Shown here: in pieces, positions 45,294-53,956 of the stretch
How positions within the stretch are numbered: the stretch's first letter is position 1
Layout: every line of letters begins with the position of its first letter
The notes under the pieces: model-generated
The model's database searches: none
The model's input: the letters and a program-made list of their open reading frames with translations, nothing else
Told to the model about the DNA's origin: nothing
Made by a program: the position numbers and the translations under genes
Assembly: GCF_029968095.1 (NCBI RefSeq)
Contig: NZ_JASCIR010000002.1
Span: 62,001-126,000 of the forward strand
Source of the DNA: Streptomyces solicavernae
Lineage (GTDB): Bacteria > Actinomycetota > Actinomycetes > Streptomycetales > Streptomycetaceae
Direction of reading: 5' to 3'
Length of the DNA: 64,000 bases

Positions 45294-46379
45294 GTGTTCG
45301 TCGCCTGGAGAGACCTGAAGTTCGCCAAGGGGCGGTTCGCCCTGATGGGAACCGTCATCGTGCTGATCACCCTCCTGGTCGGCCTGCTGTCCGGGCTGAC
45401 CGCGGGCCTGGGCCGGCAGAACATCTCCGCGATCACGGGACTGCCCGCCGACCGGATCGCCTTCGCCGCGCCGAGCGGCGGCCAGGAGCTGTCGTACGCC
45501 GACTCCACCGTCACCGAAGACCAGTGGCGGCGGTGGGCCGACGCCCCGGGGGTGACCGCCGCCGAACCGCTGGGCATCGCCACCACCAGGGCCACGGCAG
45601 GCGACCGGAGCACCGGGGTGTCCGCCTTCGGTGTGCGGCCCGGATCGCCGCTGGCCCCCGACAGCGACCGACTCGAAGGCTCCGCCGCCGTGCTGTCCAC
45701 CGCGGCGGCCGACGAGCTGGCCCTGCGCCCCGGCGACACCTTCGCCCTCGCCGGGCAGCGGCTGACGGTCGCCGCCGTACGGGGCGACGCCTCGTTCAGC
45801 CACACGCCCGTGATCTGGACCGGCCTGACGACCTGGCAGCAGGCCGCACCGCCCGGCCGGGCCGACGGCCCCGTCGCCACCGTGATCGCCCTGACCACCG
45901 GCCCGGACGCCGACCTCGCGGCCACGGACCGGGCCGCGGGCACCGAGACGGTCGCCACCGAGGACTCCCTCTCCGCGATCGGCTCCTACACTTCCGAGAA
46001 CGGCTCGCTGCAGCTGATGCGCGGCTTCCTGTTCGCCATCTCCGCGCTGGTGATCGGCGCCTTCTTCACCGTATGGACCATCCAGCGCAGCGCGGACGTC
46101 GCCGTACTCAAGGCGCTCGGCGCGTCCACGGCCGGCCTGCTGAAGGACGCCCTCGGCCAGGCCCTCGTCCTGCTCACCGGCGGCACCCTGCTCGGCACCG
46201 GCATCGCCGCAGGACTGGGCGCCCTCCTCGCGGGCAGCGCGGTGCCGTTCCTGCTGACCCCCGCGACCGTCCTCGTGCCCGCCGCCGTGATGATCCTGCT
46301 CGGCGCGCTCGGGGCCGGACTGTCCATCCGCCGCATCACCTCCGTCGACCCGCTGACCGCCCTGGGGAGTGCCCGATGA
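45294..46379 (+). CDS. FtsX/MacB-type ABC transporter permease
   Basis: 361 residues from GTG 45294 (GAAGGAGCAGG upstream). The layout is one N-terminal helix (FALMGTVIVLITLLVGLLSG), a large extracellular domain of about 200 residues, and three C-terminal helices (GFLFAISALVIGAFFTVWTI, LLTGGTLLGTGIAAGLGALL, VLVPAAVMILLGALGAGLSI). This FtsX layout is used in lipoprotein release or peptide/antibiotic export. Its stop overlaps the ATPase start (ATGA). The neighbouring two-component system is read the other way and may respond to the transported or a membrane-active compound. Confidence 0.88.
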   Translation: MFVAWRDLKFAKGRFALMGTVIVLITLLVGLLSGLTAGLGRQNISAITGLPADRIAFAAPSGGQELSYADSTVTEDQWRRWADAPGVTAAEPLGIATTRATAGDRSTGVSAFGVRPGSPLAPDSDRLEGSAAVLSTAAADELALRPGDTFALAGQRLTVAAVRGDASFSHTPVIWTGLTTWQQAAPPGRADGPVATVIALTTGPDADLAATDRAAGTETVATEDSLSAIGSYTSENGSLQLMRGFLFAISALVIGAFFTVWTIQRSADVAVLKALGASTAGLLKDALGQALVLLTGGTLLGTGIAAGLGALLAGSAVPFLLTPATVLVPAAVMILLGALGAGLSIRRITSVDPLTALGSAR

Positions 46380-47623
46380 GCCTGCACCTGACCGACGTCA
46401 CCCTCACCTACCCCGACGGCGACAGCCGCCTGACCGCCCTGGACGGGGTCGGCCTGGACGTGCCCAAGGGCAGCCTGACCGCCGTCGTGGGGCCGTCCGG
46501 CTCCGGCAAGTCCAGCCTGCTCGCCGTGGCCGCCACCCTGATCACGCCGGACACCGGCACCGTCACGGTCGACGGCACCGCCACCGCGGGGCTGAGCCGG
46601 GCCGAGCTGACCGAGCTGCGCCGCCGCAAGATCGGCATCGTCTTCCAGCAGCCCAACCTGGTGCCGTCGCTCACCGCCGTCGAACAGCTCCAGGTCATGG
46701 CGCAGATCGACGGGCGCCGGCCGGCCGGGGCCCGTGCCCGCGCGCTCGAACTCCTCGACGCGGTCGGCCTGGCGGAGCAGGCCCGGCGCCGCCCGCACCA
46801 GCTCTCCGGCGGGCAGCGCCAGCGCGTGAACATCGCGCGCGCGCTGATGAACGACCCGACCGTCCTCCTGGTCGACGAGCCCACCAGCGCCCTCGACCAC
46901 GAACGCGGCGCCGCCGTCGTCGACCTGATTACGCGCCTGACCCACCGGCAGGCCACCGCCACGGTCCTGGTCACCCACGACCGCGCGCACCTGACCGCCG
47001 TCGACCAGATCGCGGAGGTCCACGACGGCCGCCTCCGCGTGCGTCAGTTCGTGTCCGTACGGCCGAACTCCCGGCCCTTCACGACCCGAACTCGCGGCCC
47101 TTCACGACCCGTTCTCCCGGCCCCTCACGACCCGTTCGTGTTCGCCAGGGCCACCGACAGTTCCGCCGCGACCTGCTGCAGGATCGGGACGATCTTCTCC
47201 GTCGCGGCCTCGGTGACGCGGCCTGCCGGGCCGGAGATCGAGATGGCCGCGGCGGTGGGGGAGTCGGGGACGGGGACCGCGAGGCAGCGGACGCCGATCT
47301 CCTGCTCGTTGTCGTCCACCGCGTACCCGGAGTCGCGGACCTCCGTGAGCGCGTCGAGGAAGCCCTCGGGCGTGGTGATCGTCTTCTCCGTGGCGGCGGG
47401 CATGCCCGTACGGGCGAGCAGGGCGCGCACCTCGTCGGCGGGGGTGCCGGCGAGCAGGGCCTTGCCCACGCCGGTGGAGTGCGGCAGCACGCGGCGGCCG
47501 ACCTCGGTGAACATCCGCATCGAGTGCTTGGACGGCACCTGCGCCACGTACACGATCTCGTCGCCGTCGAGGAGCGCCATGTTCGCGGTCTCGCCGGTCT
47601 CCTCGACGAGCCGGGCGAGGTAG
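46376..47623 (+). CDS. ABC transporter ATP-binding protein with run-on 3' end
   Basis: The ATPase fold fits the first 222 residues: Walker [11 protein letters not shown]-loop GIVFQQPNLVPSL, signature LSGGQRQR, Walker [12 protein letters not shown] and switch His VTHDRAHLT, as in LolD/MacB. A normal member would end near DGRLR (about 47040). Here the frame runs on for ~195 residues through three 23-bp repeats (47065-47133) and then antisense over most of the allR gene. The tail has no resemblance to a domain. A lost stop codon (mutation or repeat change), or a sequencing error, seems likely. The start overlaps the permease stop. Confidence 0.8.
   Translation: MSLHLTDVTLTYPDGDSRLTALDGVGLDVPKGSLTAVVGPSGSGKSSLLAVAATLITPDTGTVTVDGTATAGLSRAELTELRRRKIGIVFQQPNLVPSLTAVEQLQVMAQIDGRRPAGARARALELLDAVGLAEQARRRPHQLSGGQRQRVNIARALMNDPTVLLVDEPTSALDHERGAAVVDLITRLTHRQATATVLVTHDRAHLTAVDQIAEVHDGRLRVRQFVSVRPNSRPFTTRTRGPSRPVLPAPHDPFVFARATDSSAATCCRIGTIFSVAASVTRPAGPEIEMAAAVGESGTGTARQRTPISCSLSSTAYPESRTSVSASRKPSGVVIVFSVAAGMPVRASRARTSSAGVPASRALPTPVECGSTRRPTSVNIRIECLDGTCATYTISSPSRSAMFAVSPVSSTSRAR
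47065..47133. repeat. Three 23-bp tandem repeats at two gene ends
   Basis: GAACTCCCGGCCCTTCACG plus ACCC is repeated at 47065-47087, 47088-47110 and, with changes, 47111-47133. The third copy contains the stop codon of allR (47125-47127 on the minus strand); all three are read through by the upstream ABC ATPase frame. Confidence 0.88.
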
Positions 47624-47934
47624 GGGCGGGCCCAGGTGCCGAGGAGGCGCGATGCGGATTCGCCGAGGCGGATCAGGCGGGGGCCCAGGCTGTAGCGGCG
47701 GTTGGGCTGCTGGCGGACGTACCCGGTGGCGACGAGGGTGCGCATCAGGCGGTGGATGGTCGGCAGCGGCAGCCCGCTGCTCGCGGAGAGCTCGCTCAGG
47801 CCGACCTCGCCACCCGCGTCCGCCATGCGCTCTAGCAGGTCGAAGGCGCGCTCAAGGGACTGGACCCCGCCACTGGCGGCGGGCTTGGAGGCGGCGCTTT
47901 CGGTGGAGGCGTCGCTGGCGCTTGACGTCGGCAC
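47125..47934 (-). CDS. allR: IclR-family allantoin-pathway repressor AllR
   Basis: 269 residues from GTG 47932-47934 (GAAAGGACC upstream). A Ser/Ala-rich leader is followed by an IclR winged helix (VQSLERAFDLLERMADAGGE; LPLPTIHRLMRTLVATGYVR) and an IclR effector domain (VEETGETANMALLDGDEIVY, YAVDDNEQEIGVRCLAVPV). It is divergent from allB, and S. coelicolor AllR in the same context is known to repress allantoin genes. The likely binding site is the 15-bp motif at gcl, hyi, aceB, allR and allB. The pair at 48109-48144 overlaps its own promoter, so it is probably self-regulated. Allantoin-related compounds or glyoxylate may be the effector. Confidence 0.9.
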   Translation of the reverse strand: MPTSSASDASTESAASKPAASGGVQSLERAFDLLERMADAGGEVGLSELSASSGLPLPTIHRLMRTLVATGYVRQQPNRRYSLGPRLIRLGESASRLLGTWARPYLARLVEETGETANMALLDGDEIVYVAQVPSKHSMRMFTEVGRRVLPHSTGVGKALLAGTPADEVRALLARTGMPAATEKTITTPEGFLDALTEVRDSGYAVDDNEQEIGVRCLAVPVPDSPTAAAISISGPAGRVTEAATEKIVPILQQVAAELSVALANTNGS

Positions 47935-48108
47935 GGCGCGGTCCTTTCGGTGCTTCAGGAGCAGGAAGGCAGAGGTGCAGCCTACCCGTCGGTCGCTCGC
48001 GGGCCAGAGGCCCGTTGGAGGCGGTCTCCGCCGGTCAGTGCGTGTTTGTCCGAGTGTCGGCCCACGGTGTGCAGCGGTCGTGTGGCTTCTGTCTTGTGCG
48101 TAAGTATA

Positions 48109-48144
48109 TTCTGCGAAGCGAAATCTAGCTTTCGCTTCATGGAA
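48109..48144. promoter_or_regulatory. Tandem AllR-type operators at the allR promoter
   Basis: TTCTGCGAAGCGAAA (48109-48123) and TTTCGCTTCATGGAA (48130-48144) start exactly 21 bp apart. Together they hold a perfect 8-bp inverted repeat, AAGCGAAA (48116-48123) and TTTCGCTT (48130-48137). On the minus strand TATACT (48103-48108) is a good -10 box for allR. Confidence 0.75.
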
Positions 48145-48200
48145 AGCTCTAACCTGGGTGGACAATCGGAACGAAGTCCTCCGGGTGGGCCCGGAGGGTC

Positions 48201-48249
48201 TTGACTGGGTCTTGCGGCGCAGTGAAGATTCGTTCAACAGAATGTTGAA
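48201..48249 (+). promoter_or_regulatory. allB promoter with TTCAACA-type operator
   Basis: TTGACT (48201-48206) and GAAGAT (48224-48229) are 17 bp apart. The perfect palindrome TTCAACAGAATGTTGAA (48233-48249) covers the expected start site. Confidence 0.65.
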
Positions 48250-48256
48250 TATCCCA

Positions 48257-48271
48257 TTCCGTGCTGCGGAA
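48257..48271. promoter_or_regulatory. Single AllR-type operator, allB
   Basis: TTCCGTGCTGCGGAA matches the hyi site at 13 of 15 positions. It lies 7 bp after the TTCAACA-type palindrome. No second copy stands at 21 bp on either side. Confidence 0.65.
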
Positions 48272-48299
48272 CAGGAACGAGAAACGAGAGGGGAAACGC

Positions 48300-49637
48300 G
48301 TGTCCGACGTGGAACTTGTCCTTCGCTCGACGCGAGTCGTCACCCCCGAGGGCACGCGCGCCGCCTCCGTCGCCGTGGCCGACGGGAAGATCGCAGCCGT
48401 CCTTCCGTACGAGGCCGAGGTCCCCGAGGGCGCCCGCCTCCAGGACTTCGGTGACGACGCGCTGCTGCCCGGCATCGTCGACACCCACGTCCACGTGAAC
48501 GACCCGGGCCGCACCGAGTGGGAGGGCTTCTGGACCGCCACCCGCGCCGCGGCCGCCGGTGGCATCACGACCCTCGTGGACATGCCGCTCAACTCCCTGC
48601 CGCCGACCACGACGGTCGACAACCTGCGCACGAAGCAGGAAGTCGCCGCCGCCAAGGCGCACATCGACATCGGCTTCTGGGGCGGCGCCCTGCCCGACAA
48701 CGTGGCGGACCTCAAGCCGCTGCACGACGCCGGTGTCTACGGCTTCAAGTGCTTCCTGTCGCCCTCCGGCGTCGACGAGTTCCCGCACCTGGACCGCGAG
48801 CAGCTCGCCGCGTCCATGGGCGAGATCGCCGGCTTCGGCGGACTGCTCATCGTGCACGCCGAGGACCCGCACGAGCTGGACTCCGCCCCGCACCTCAGCG
48901 GCCCGAAGTACGGCGACTACCTGCAGACCCGGCCGCGCGTCTCCGAGGACATGGCGATCAAGGGTCTGATCGAGACCGCCAAGCGCCTGAACGCACGCGT
49001 GCACGTCCTGCACCTGTCGTCCTCCGACGCGCTCCCGCTGATCGCCGCCGCCAAGGCCGAGGGCGTCCGGCTCACCGTCGAGACCTGCCCGCACTACCTC
49101 ACCCTCACCGCCGAGGAAGTCCCGGACGGCGCCAGCGAGTTCAAGTGCTGCCCGCCCATCCGCGAGGGCGCCAACCAGGACCTCCTTTGGCAGGCGCTCG
49201 CCGACGGCACCGTCGACTGCATCGTCACCGACCACTCGCCGTCCACCGCCGACCTGAAGACCGACGACTTCGCCACCGCCTGGGGCGGCATCTCCGGCCT
49301 CCAGCTCTCCCTCCCGGCCATCTGGACCGCGGCCCGCGAGCGCGGCCACTCCCTCGACGACGTGGTGCGCTGGATGTCCGCCCGCACGTCGGAGCTGGTC
49401 GGCCTGGACCAGAAGGGCGCCATCGAGGCCGGCCGCGACGCCGACTTCGCGGTCCTCGCGCCCGACGAGACCTTCACTGTCGACCCCGCCGGACTCCAGC
49501 ACCGCAACAAGGTCACCGCGTACGCGGGCAAGACCCTGCACGGCGTCGTGAAGTCCACCTGGCTGCGGGGCGAGCGCATCCACGCGGACGGCGAGTTCAC
49601 CGAGCCCGCCGGCCGCCTCCTCGAAAGGAAGAACTGA
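48300..49637 (+). CDS. allB: Allantoinase
   Basis: 445 residues from GTG 48300 (GAGAGGGGAAACGC upstream). Dihydroorotase-like amidohydrolase with metal ligands in [12 protein letters not shown], the carboxylated Lys region [33 protein letters not shown] and VTDHSPS. It opens the ring of allantoin to allantoate. Its AT-rich promoter carries both operator types found in this region. The next gene, allantoicase, starts 5 bp after its stop, so both are one operon. Confidence 0.96.
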   Translation: MSDVELVLRSTRVVTPEGTRAASVAVADGKIAAVLPYEAEVPEGARLQDFGDDALLPGIVDTHVHVNDPGRTEWEGFWTATRAAAAGGITTLVDMPLNSLPPTTTVDNLRTKQEVAAAKAHIDIGFWGGALPDNVADLKPLHDAGVYGFKCFLSPSGVDEFPHLDREQLAASMGEIAGFGGLLIVHAEDPHELDSAPHLSGPKYGDYLQTRPRVSEDMAIKGLIETAKRLNARVHVLHLSSSDALPLIAAAKAEGVRLTVETCPHYLTLTAEEVPDGASEFKCCPPIREGANQDLLWQALADGTVDCIVTDHSPSTADLKTDDFATAWGGISGLQLSLPAIWTAARERGHSLDDVVRWMSARTSELVGLDQKGAIEAGRDADFAVLAPDETFTVDPAGLQHRNKVTAYAGKTLHGVVKSTWLRGERIHADGEFTEPAGRLLERKN

Positions 49638-49642
49638 TCCCA

Positions 49643-50779
49643 GTGGCGCAGAACAATTCCGGTTTGGCCCACTTCACCGGCGACGCGAACCCGTACGGCG
49701 GCGGCGAGCCGTACGCCGACTACCGCACCCCTGGTCCGTCGGGGTTCCCCTTCACCCAGTACGCCAACCTGGCCGACCGCCAGCTCGGCGCCGGTGTCAT
49801 CGCCGCCAACGACGAGTTCTTCGCCGAGCGCGAGAACCTGCTGAAGCCCGAGGCCGCCGAGTTCGACCCGGAGCACTTCGGCCACAAGGGCAAGGTCATG
49901 GACGGCTGGGAGACCCGCCGCCGGCGCGGTGTCTCGGCCGACGTCCCGCACCCCACCGAGGGCGACCACGACTGGGCCCTGGTCCGCCTCGGCGCCCCCG
50001 GCGTCATCCGCGGCATCGTCGTCGACACCGCCCACTTCCGCGGCAACTACCCGCAGGCCGTGTCCATCGAGGGCGCCAACGTCGAAGGCTCGCCCACGCC
50101 CGACGAGCTCCTGTCCGGCGACGTGAAGTGGACGACGCTCGTCCCCCGTACCGCCGTCGGCGGCCACGCGGCCAACGGCTTCGAGGTCACCGCCGAACAG
50201 CGCTTCACACACCTGCGCGTCAACCAGCACCCCGACGGCGGCATCGCCCGGCTGCGGGTGTACGGCGAGGTCGTGCCGGACCCGAAGTGGCTCGGCGCGC
50301 TCGGCACGTTCGACGTGGTCGCCCTGGAGAACGGCGGCCAGGTCGAGGACGCCTCCGACCGCTTCTACTCCCCGGCCACCAACACCATCCAGCCGGGCCG
50401 CTCCCGCAAGATGGACGACGGCTGGGAGACCCGGCGCCGCCGCGACAAGGGCAACGACTGGATCCGCTACCAGCTCGTCCAGCAGTCCGAGATCCGCGCC
50501 GTCGAGATCGACACCGCGTACCTCAAGGGCAACTCGGCGGGCTGGGCGGCCCTTTCGGTGCGGGACGGAGAGTCCGGCGACTGGGTGGAGGTCCTTCCCC
50601 GCACCCGCCTCCAGCCCGACACCAACCACCGCTTCGTGCTCGACACGGCGGCCAAGGGCACGCACGTCCGCATCGACATCTACCCCGACGGCGGCATCTC
50701 CCGCCTCCGTCTCTTCGGTTCCCTGACCGAGGACGGCGCGGCCCGCCTGGCCGCCCGTCACCAGGAGCTGGGCGGCTGA
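49643..50779 (+). CDS. alc: Allantoicase
   Basis: 378 residues from GTG 49643. The allantoicase fold has two similar jelly-roll halves, and both copies of the signature are seen: MDGWETRRRRGVSADVPHP near residue 85, then MDDGWETRRRRDKGNDWI near residue 256. Each is followed by a segment ending FTHLRVNQHPDGGIARLRVY or THVRIDIYPDGGISRLRLFG. It splits allantoate to ureidoglycolate and urea. Ureidoglycolate lyase, needed to release glyoxylate, was not found in the window. A terminator follows. Confidence 0.96.
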   Translation: MAQNNSGLAHFTGDANPYGGGEPYADYRTPGPSGFPFTQYANLADRQLGAGVIAANDEFFAERENLLKPEAAEFDPEHFGHKGKVMDGWETRRRRGVSADVPHPTEGDHDWALVRLGAPGVIRGIVVDTAHFRGNYPQAVSIEGANVEGSPTPDELLSGDVKWTTLVPRTAVGGHAANGFEVTAEQRFTHLRVNQHPDGGIARLRVYGEVVPDPKWLGALGTFDVVALENGGQVEDASDRFYSPATNTIQPGRSRKMDDGWETRRRRDKGNDWIRYQLVQQSEIRAVEIDTAYLKGNSAGWAALSVRDGESGDWVEVLPRTRLQPDTNHRFVLDTAAKGTHVRIDIYPDGGISRLRLFGSLTEDGAARLAARHQELGG

Positions 50780-50795
50780 CGACACGCACCGCCCC

Positions 50796-50831
50796 TGGGG
50801 CGCGCCGGGAGGACAGCCCCGGCGCGCCCCA
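50796..50831. terminator. Terminator after allantoicase
   Basis: TGGGGCGCGCCGGG (50796-50809) is a perfect 14-bp inverted repeat with 50818-50831 (8-base loop), between convergent genes. Confidence 0.8.
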
Positions 50832-50848
50832 TCCGCCTTTCCGGAGGC

Positions 50849-51580
50849 TTACGCCGCGTGCCCGCCGTCCACGGAGAACTCCGCGCCGGTGACGTACGCG
50901 GCCTGAGCACCCGCCAAGTAGCCAACCATGGAAGCGACTTCGGCGGCCGAGCCGTAGCGGCCCAGGGCCGTCATCGCGCTCTGCGCCTCCGCGAAGGGGC
51001 CGTCCGCCGGGTTCATGTCCGTGTCGATCGGGCCCGGGTGCACCAGGTTCGCGGTGATGCCGCGCCCGCCCAGCTCCCGCGCGAGCGCCTTGGTCAGGCC
51101 GATCAGCGCGGCCTTGCTCGTCGCGTACAGCGTCCCGCCCGGGCCCGGCACGCGTTGCGCCATGCAGCTGCCCACCGTCACGATCCGCCCGCCCGGCCCG
51201 AGCCGCGCGGCCGCGGCCTGCGAGGTCAGGAACACCGAGCGGACGTTGACGTCGAGCACCTGGTCCACCGCGTCGAGCCCCAGCTGGTCGAGCGGGCCGA
51301 GCACGCCGACGCCCACGTTGTTGACCAGCACGTCGAGCCGCCCGAACGCGGTGACCGTACGCTCCACCACCGCCACGGAGGCGGCCGCGTCGGCCGCGTC
51401 CGCCCGGATCGCGAGGCCCCGCCGGCCCGTCGCCTCGATCTTCCCGACGACGTCGCGGGCCGCGGCCTCGTCCCGTACGTACGTGATCGCCACATCGGCG
51501 CCGTCCTCCGCCAGCCTCAGCGCGATCGCCGCACCGATACCCCGGCTGCCGCCCGTCACGAGTGCCACCTTGCCGCTCAT
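50849..51580 (-). CDS. Short-chain dehydrogenase/reductase
   Basis: 243 residues from ATG 51578-51580. Classical SDR motifs: TGGSRGIGAAIA for NAD(P), LDVLVNNVGVGV, catalytic Ser in VTVGSCMAQR and YATSK, and ITANLVHPGPIDTDMNP. It is of the FabG-like length and probably uses NADP. The substrate is unknown. It has no operon partner; the next gene (51765) is divergent. Confidence 0.9.
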   Translation of the reverse strand: MSGKVALVTGGSRGIGAAIALRLAEDGADVAITYVRDEAAARDVVGKIEATGRRGLAIRADAADAAASVAVVERTVTAFGRLDVLVNNVGVGVLGPLDQLGLDAVDQVLDVNVRSVFLTSQAAAARLGPGGRIVTVGSCMAQRVPGPGGTLYATSKAALIGLTKALARELGGRGITANLVHPGPIDTDMNPADGPFAEAQSAMTALGRYGSAAEVASMVGYLAGAQAAYVTGAEFSVDGGHAA

Positions 51581-51764
51581 ATCCGTACTCCTTGCTGTAT
51601 CCGCCGTGTTGTTGTCCTTGCGTGTTCAAGTACAGCGGTCGTACGGGGGCGGCGCTGGCGGGAATCGGACGCGGCGTCCCGGGGCGCGGGGCGAGCGATG
51701 AGTTTCCCGGTGGCGGGCGGTCATTCCTGGTGACAGCGGAGCGCACGAGACAACGGGACGGGTC

Positions 51765-52364
51765 ATGAGGCTCACACTCACCCAGATGGTCACCCTCGAC
51801 GGCGTCATGCAGGGGCCCGGCAGCCCGGACGAGGACACCAGCGGCGGCTTCACTCAGGGCGGCTGGGTCTGGCCCTACTTCGACGAGGACTTCAGCGCGT
51901 TCGTCGACGAGAACTTCCGGCGCGCGGACGCCTTCCTCCTCGGCCGTCGCACGTACGAGATCTTCGCCGCGTACTGGCCCAAGCAGAGCGGCGACCCCGT
52001 CTCCGACGCCCTCAACTCCCTGCCCAAGTACGTCGCGAGCACCACCCTGGCCGGCGCCGACTGGGAGGGAGCCCAGGTCATCGGCGGCGATCTCGCAGCA
52101 GAGGTCACCGCCCTGAAGGAGCAGCCGGGCCGCGAACTGCAGATGCACGGCAGCGCGGGCCTCGCCCGGTCGCTGTTCGCGGACGGGCTGATCGACACCG
52201 TGCACCTCATCGTGCTGCCGGTCGTGCTCGGCGCCGGGAAGCGGCTCTTCGCGGAGGGCACCCTGCCCACGGCCTTCCGCAACGCCGACACCCGCGTCAC
52301 CCGCACGGGAGTCGTCATCGGCACGTACGAGCGCGAGGGCGCCCCGGAGTACGCCTCGCTCTGA
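51765..52364 (+). CDS. Dihydrofolate reductase-family (RibD C-terminal-like) protein
   Basis: 199 residues. Family signs: RLTLTQMVTLDGVMQGPGSP at the N-terminus, FLLGRRTYEIFAAYWPKQ, KYVASTTLAGADWEGAQVI and LIDTVHLIVLPVVLGAGKRL. These proteins share the RibD/DHFR fold but their substrate is usually unknown; they are often next to regulators or efflux genes. The 3' end overlaps the convergent serine hydrolase gene by 50 bp, which is typical of such packing. Confidence 0.88.
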   Translation: MRLTLTQMVTLDGVMQGPGSPDEDTSGGFTQGGWVWPYFDEDFSAFVDENFRRADAFLLGRRTYEIFAAYWPKQSGDPVSDALNSLPKYVASTTLAGADWEGAQVIGGDLAAEVTALKEQPGRELQMHGSAGLARSLFADGLIDTVHLIVLPVVLGAGKRLFAEGTLPTAFRNADTRVTRTGVVIGTYEREGAPEYASL

Positions 52365-53847
52365 CCCGGACGACCGCGACAAGCCGGGCCGCGAGGACCA
52401 CGGACGAGGCGAGAGCCGCCGCGGCCGTACAGACGACCAGGGCGGGCCAGGCGTACGCGACTTGGCCGAGCGTTCCTGACCGGCGCATCAACAGGCCGAC
52501 GAGAGCGGCGAGTTGGCTGAGGAGCAGCGGGGGCAGGGCGTACGGCAGGACCCGCAGCGCGAGCCGCCACCACGCCCGACCGGACGTGCGCCGAGCCCAC
52601 CGCCCGGCGCGGACCGCGCCACGGGTGCCGAGGGCGAGGGCAAGGAGGGTGAGCGCGGCGAGGACCCAGTCGGCCGTCATGGAGAACGGCTCGGCCACCT
52701 CGGCCCGTCTGCCCCGGGCGAGGTCGACCAGGCCCTGGGTGATCTGGGCCGCGTCGTCCCCGGACAGCATGCCGGTGTTGGTGACGACGGCGATCCCGGT
52801 CCCGCTGTCCGGCAGCAGGGTCGCCATGGAGTTGTGCGTGAGCAGCTGACCGGTGTGCTGGATTCGCCGGGGCCCTTCGTGGGTGTGCACCGACCAGCCC
52901 ATCGCGTAGTCGCTGTCCCGTGGCGTGTCCGGCGGCGTGTGCGTGACGTCGATGGTCCGCGCGGAGGCGATGCGCCGCCCGTCGGCGGAGGCACCGTGGT
53001 TGTTCTGGACGATCAGCCACCGCGCGAGATCGTCGGCGGTGGTGACGACTCCGTGGCCGCCCGCGGCGAACCAGCGGGGGTGGCCGACGGGCACGGTCGT
53101 CCCGTACGCGCGCACATGACCGCGCGCCTGTCCGGGCATCTGCTCCGTTCCGGGGACGGACGACGTACGGGTCATGTGCAGCGGGCGGAAGATCTCCTCG
53201 GCCATGTACTCCGCGAACGGGCGTCCGTCGACGACTTCGACGAGGCGTGCGGCCACGAAGTAGTTGGGGTTGTGGTAGCTGTGCCGGGCGCCCGGAGCGG
53301 TGGCGAGGCGAGCGTTCCGCATCGCGGCGACGGCTTCCTTGAGCGTGTGCGGCTGAGCCCGCGTCAGATCCGGGTACGTCGAGTCGGCCATGCCGGAGGT
53401 CTGGGTGAGGAGGTGCCGCACGGTGATCTTCTCGGCGCGAGGGTCGGCCAGGGTGAACTCGGGCAGGTAGCGGCGCACCGGCCGGTCAAGGTCCACCAGT
53501 TCGTCCTCGACGAGCTGCATCACGGCCAGGGCGGTCATGGCCTTGGACAGCGACGCCACGGGCACCCGCGTGCTCGCGGTCATGGCCCGGCCGGACGCGG
53601 TGTGCCCGTAGCCGGCCGAGTGCACCACCTCCTCGCCCCTGGTCACGGCGACCACCGCGCCCGGCAGGCCCGTCTCCTCGACGTAGTCGTGCAGGAAGCG
53701 GTCGATCGCCGCCGCATTCAAGGCGGGGGCGGGCTCGGCGGCGGGGACGGGAGTGGCGCCCAGCAGCGTCGCCGCCGTGATGCCGAGCGCGGCCGCGAAG
53801 GCGGCGAGCCCACGGCGGGTACGGGAGTGGACAACGGGGATTCTCAT
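52315..53847 (-). CDS. Membrane-anchored serine hydrolase (beta-lactamase/ClpB-type class C)
   Basis: 510 residues from ATG 53845-53847. A signal peptide (GLAAFAAALGITAATLLGATPVPAAEP) is followed by a class-C beta-lactamase fold: SxxK in VASLSKAMTA, YxN-type YHNPNYFVA, and HTG in QHTGQLLTHNS. Three or four membrane helices follow (WVLAALTLLALALGTRG; LPPLLLSQLAALVGLL). It may be a D-aminopeptidase, esterase or wall-acting enzyme outside the cell. It is divergent from the sensor kinase gene at 53957. Confidence 0.87.
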   Translation of the reverse strand: MRIPVVHSRTRRGLAAFAAALGITAATLLGATPVPAAEPAPALNAAAIDRFLHDYVEETGLPGAVVAVTRGEEVVHSAGYGHTASGRAMTASTRVPVASLSKAMTALAVMQLVEDELVDLDRPVRRYLPEFTLADPRAEKITVRHLLTQTSGMADSTYPDLTRAQPHTLKEAVAAMRNARLATAPGARHSYHNPNYFVAARLVEVVDGRPFAEYMAEEIFRPLHMTRTSSVPGTEQMPGQARGHVRAYGTTVPVGHPRWFAAGGHGVVTTADDLARWLIVQNNHGASADGRRIASARTIDVTHTPPDTPRDSDYAMGWSVHTHEGPRRIQHTGQLLTHNSMATLLPDSGTGIAVVTNTGMLSGDDAAQITQGLVDLARGRRAEVAEPFSMTADWVLAALTLLALALGTRGAVRAGRWARRTSGRAWWRLALRVLPYALPPLLLSQLAALVGLLMRRSGTLGQVAYAWPALVVCTAAAALASSVVLAARLVAVVRVRARRTPGRPRARTCR

Positions 53848-53956
53848 GCCGACCAGTGCACCGGTCGGCGCACGCCTCGCACATTGGCGTACAGGGGAGT
53901 TCGAAGGTAGTGCGGGCACTACTGCCGCAAGATCCCCGTGCCGCTACCTTCGACGA

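Larger units (their letters stand above)
47935..48299. other. allR-allB divergent intergenic region
   Basis: These 365 bases have no gene. They contain the allR promoter and paired operators (48103-48144), the allB promoter (48201-48229), the TTCAACA-type operator (48233-48249) and one AllR-type site (48257-48271). The allR leader is about 165 bases long. Confidence 0.7.
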
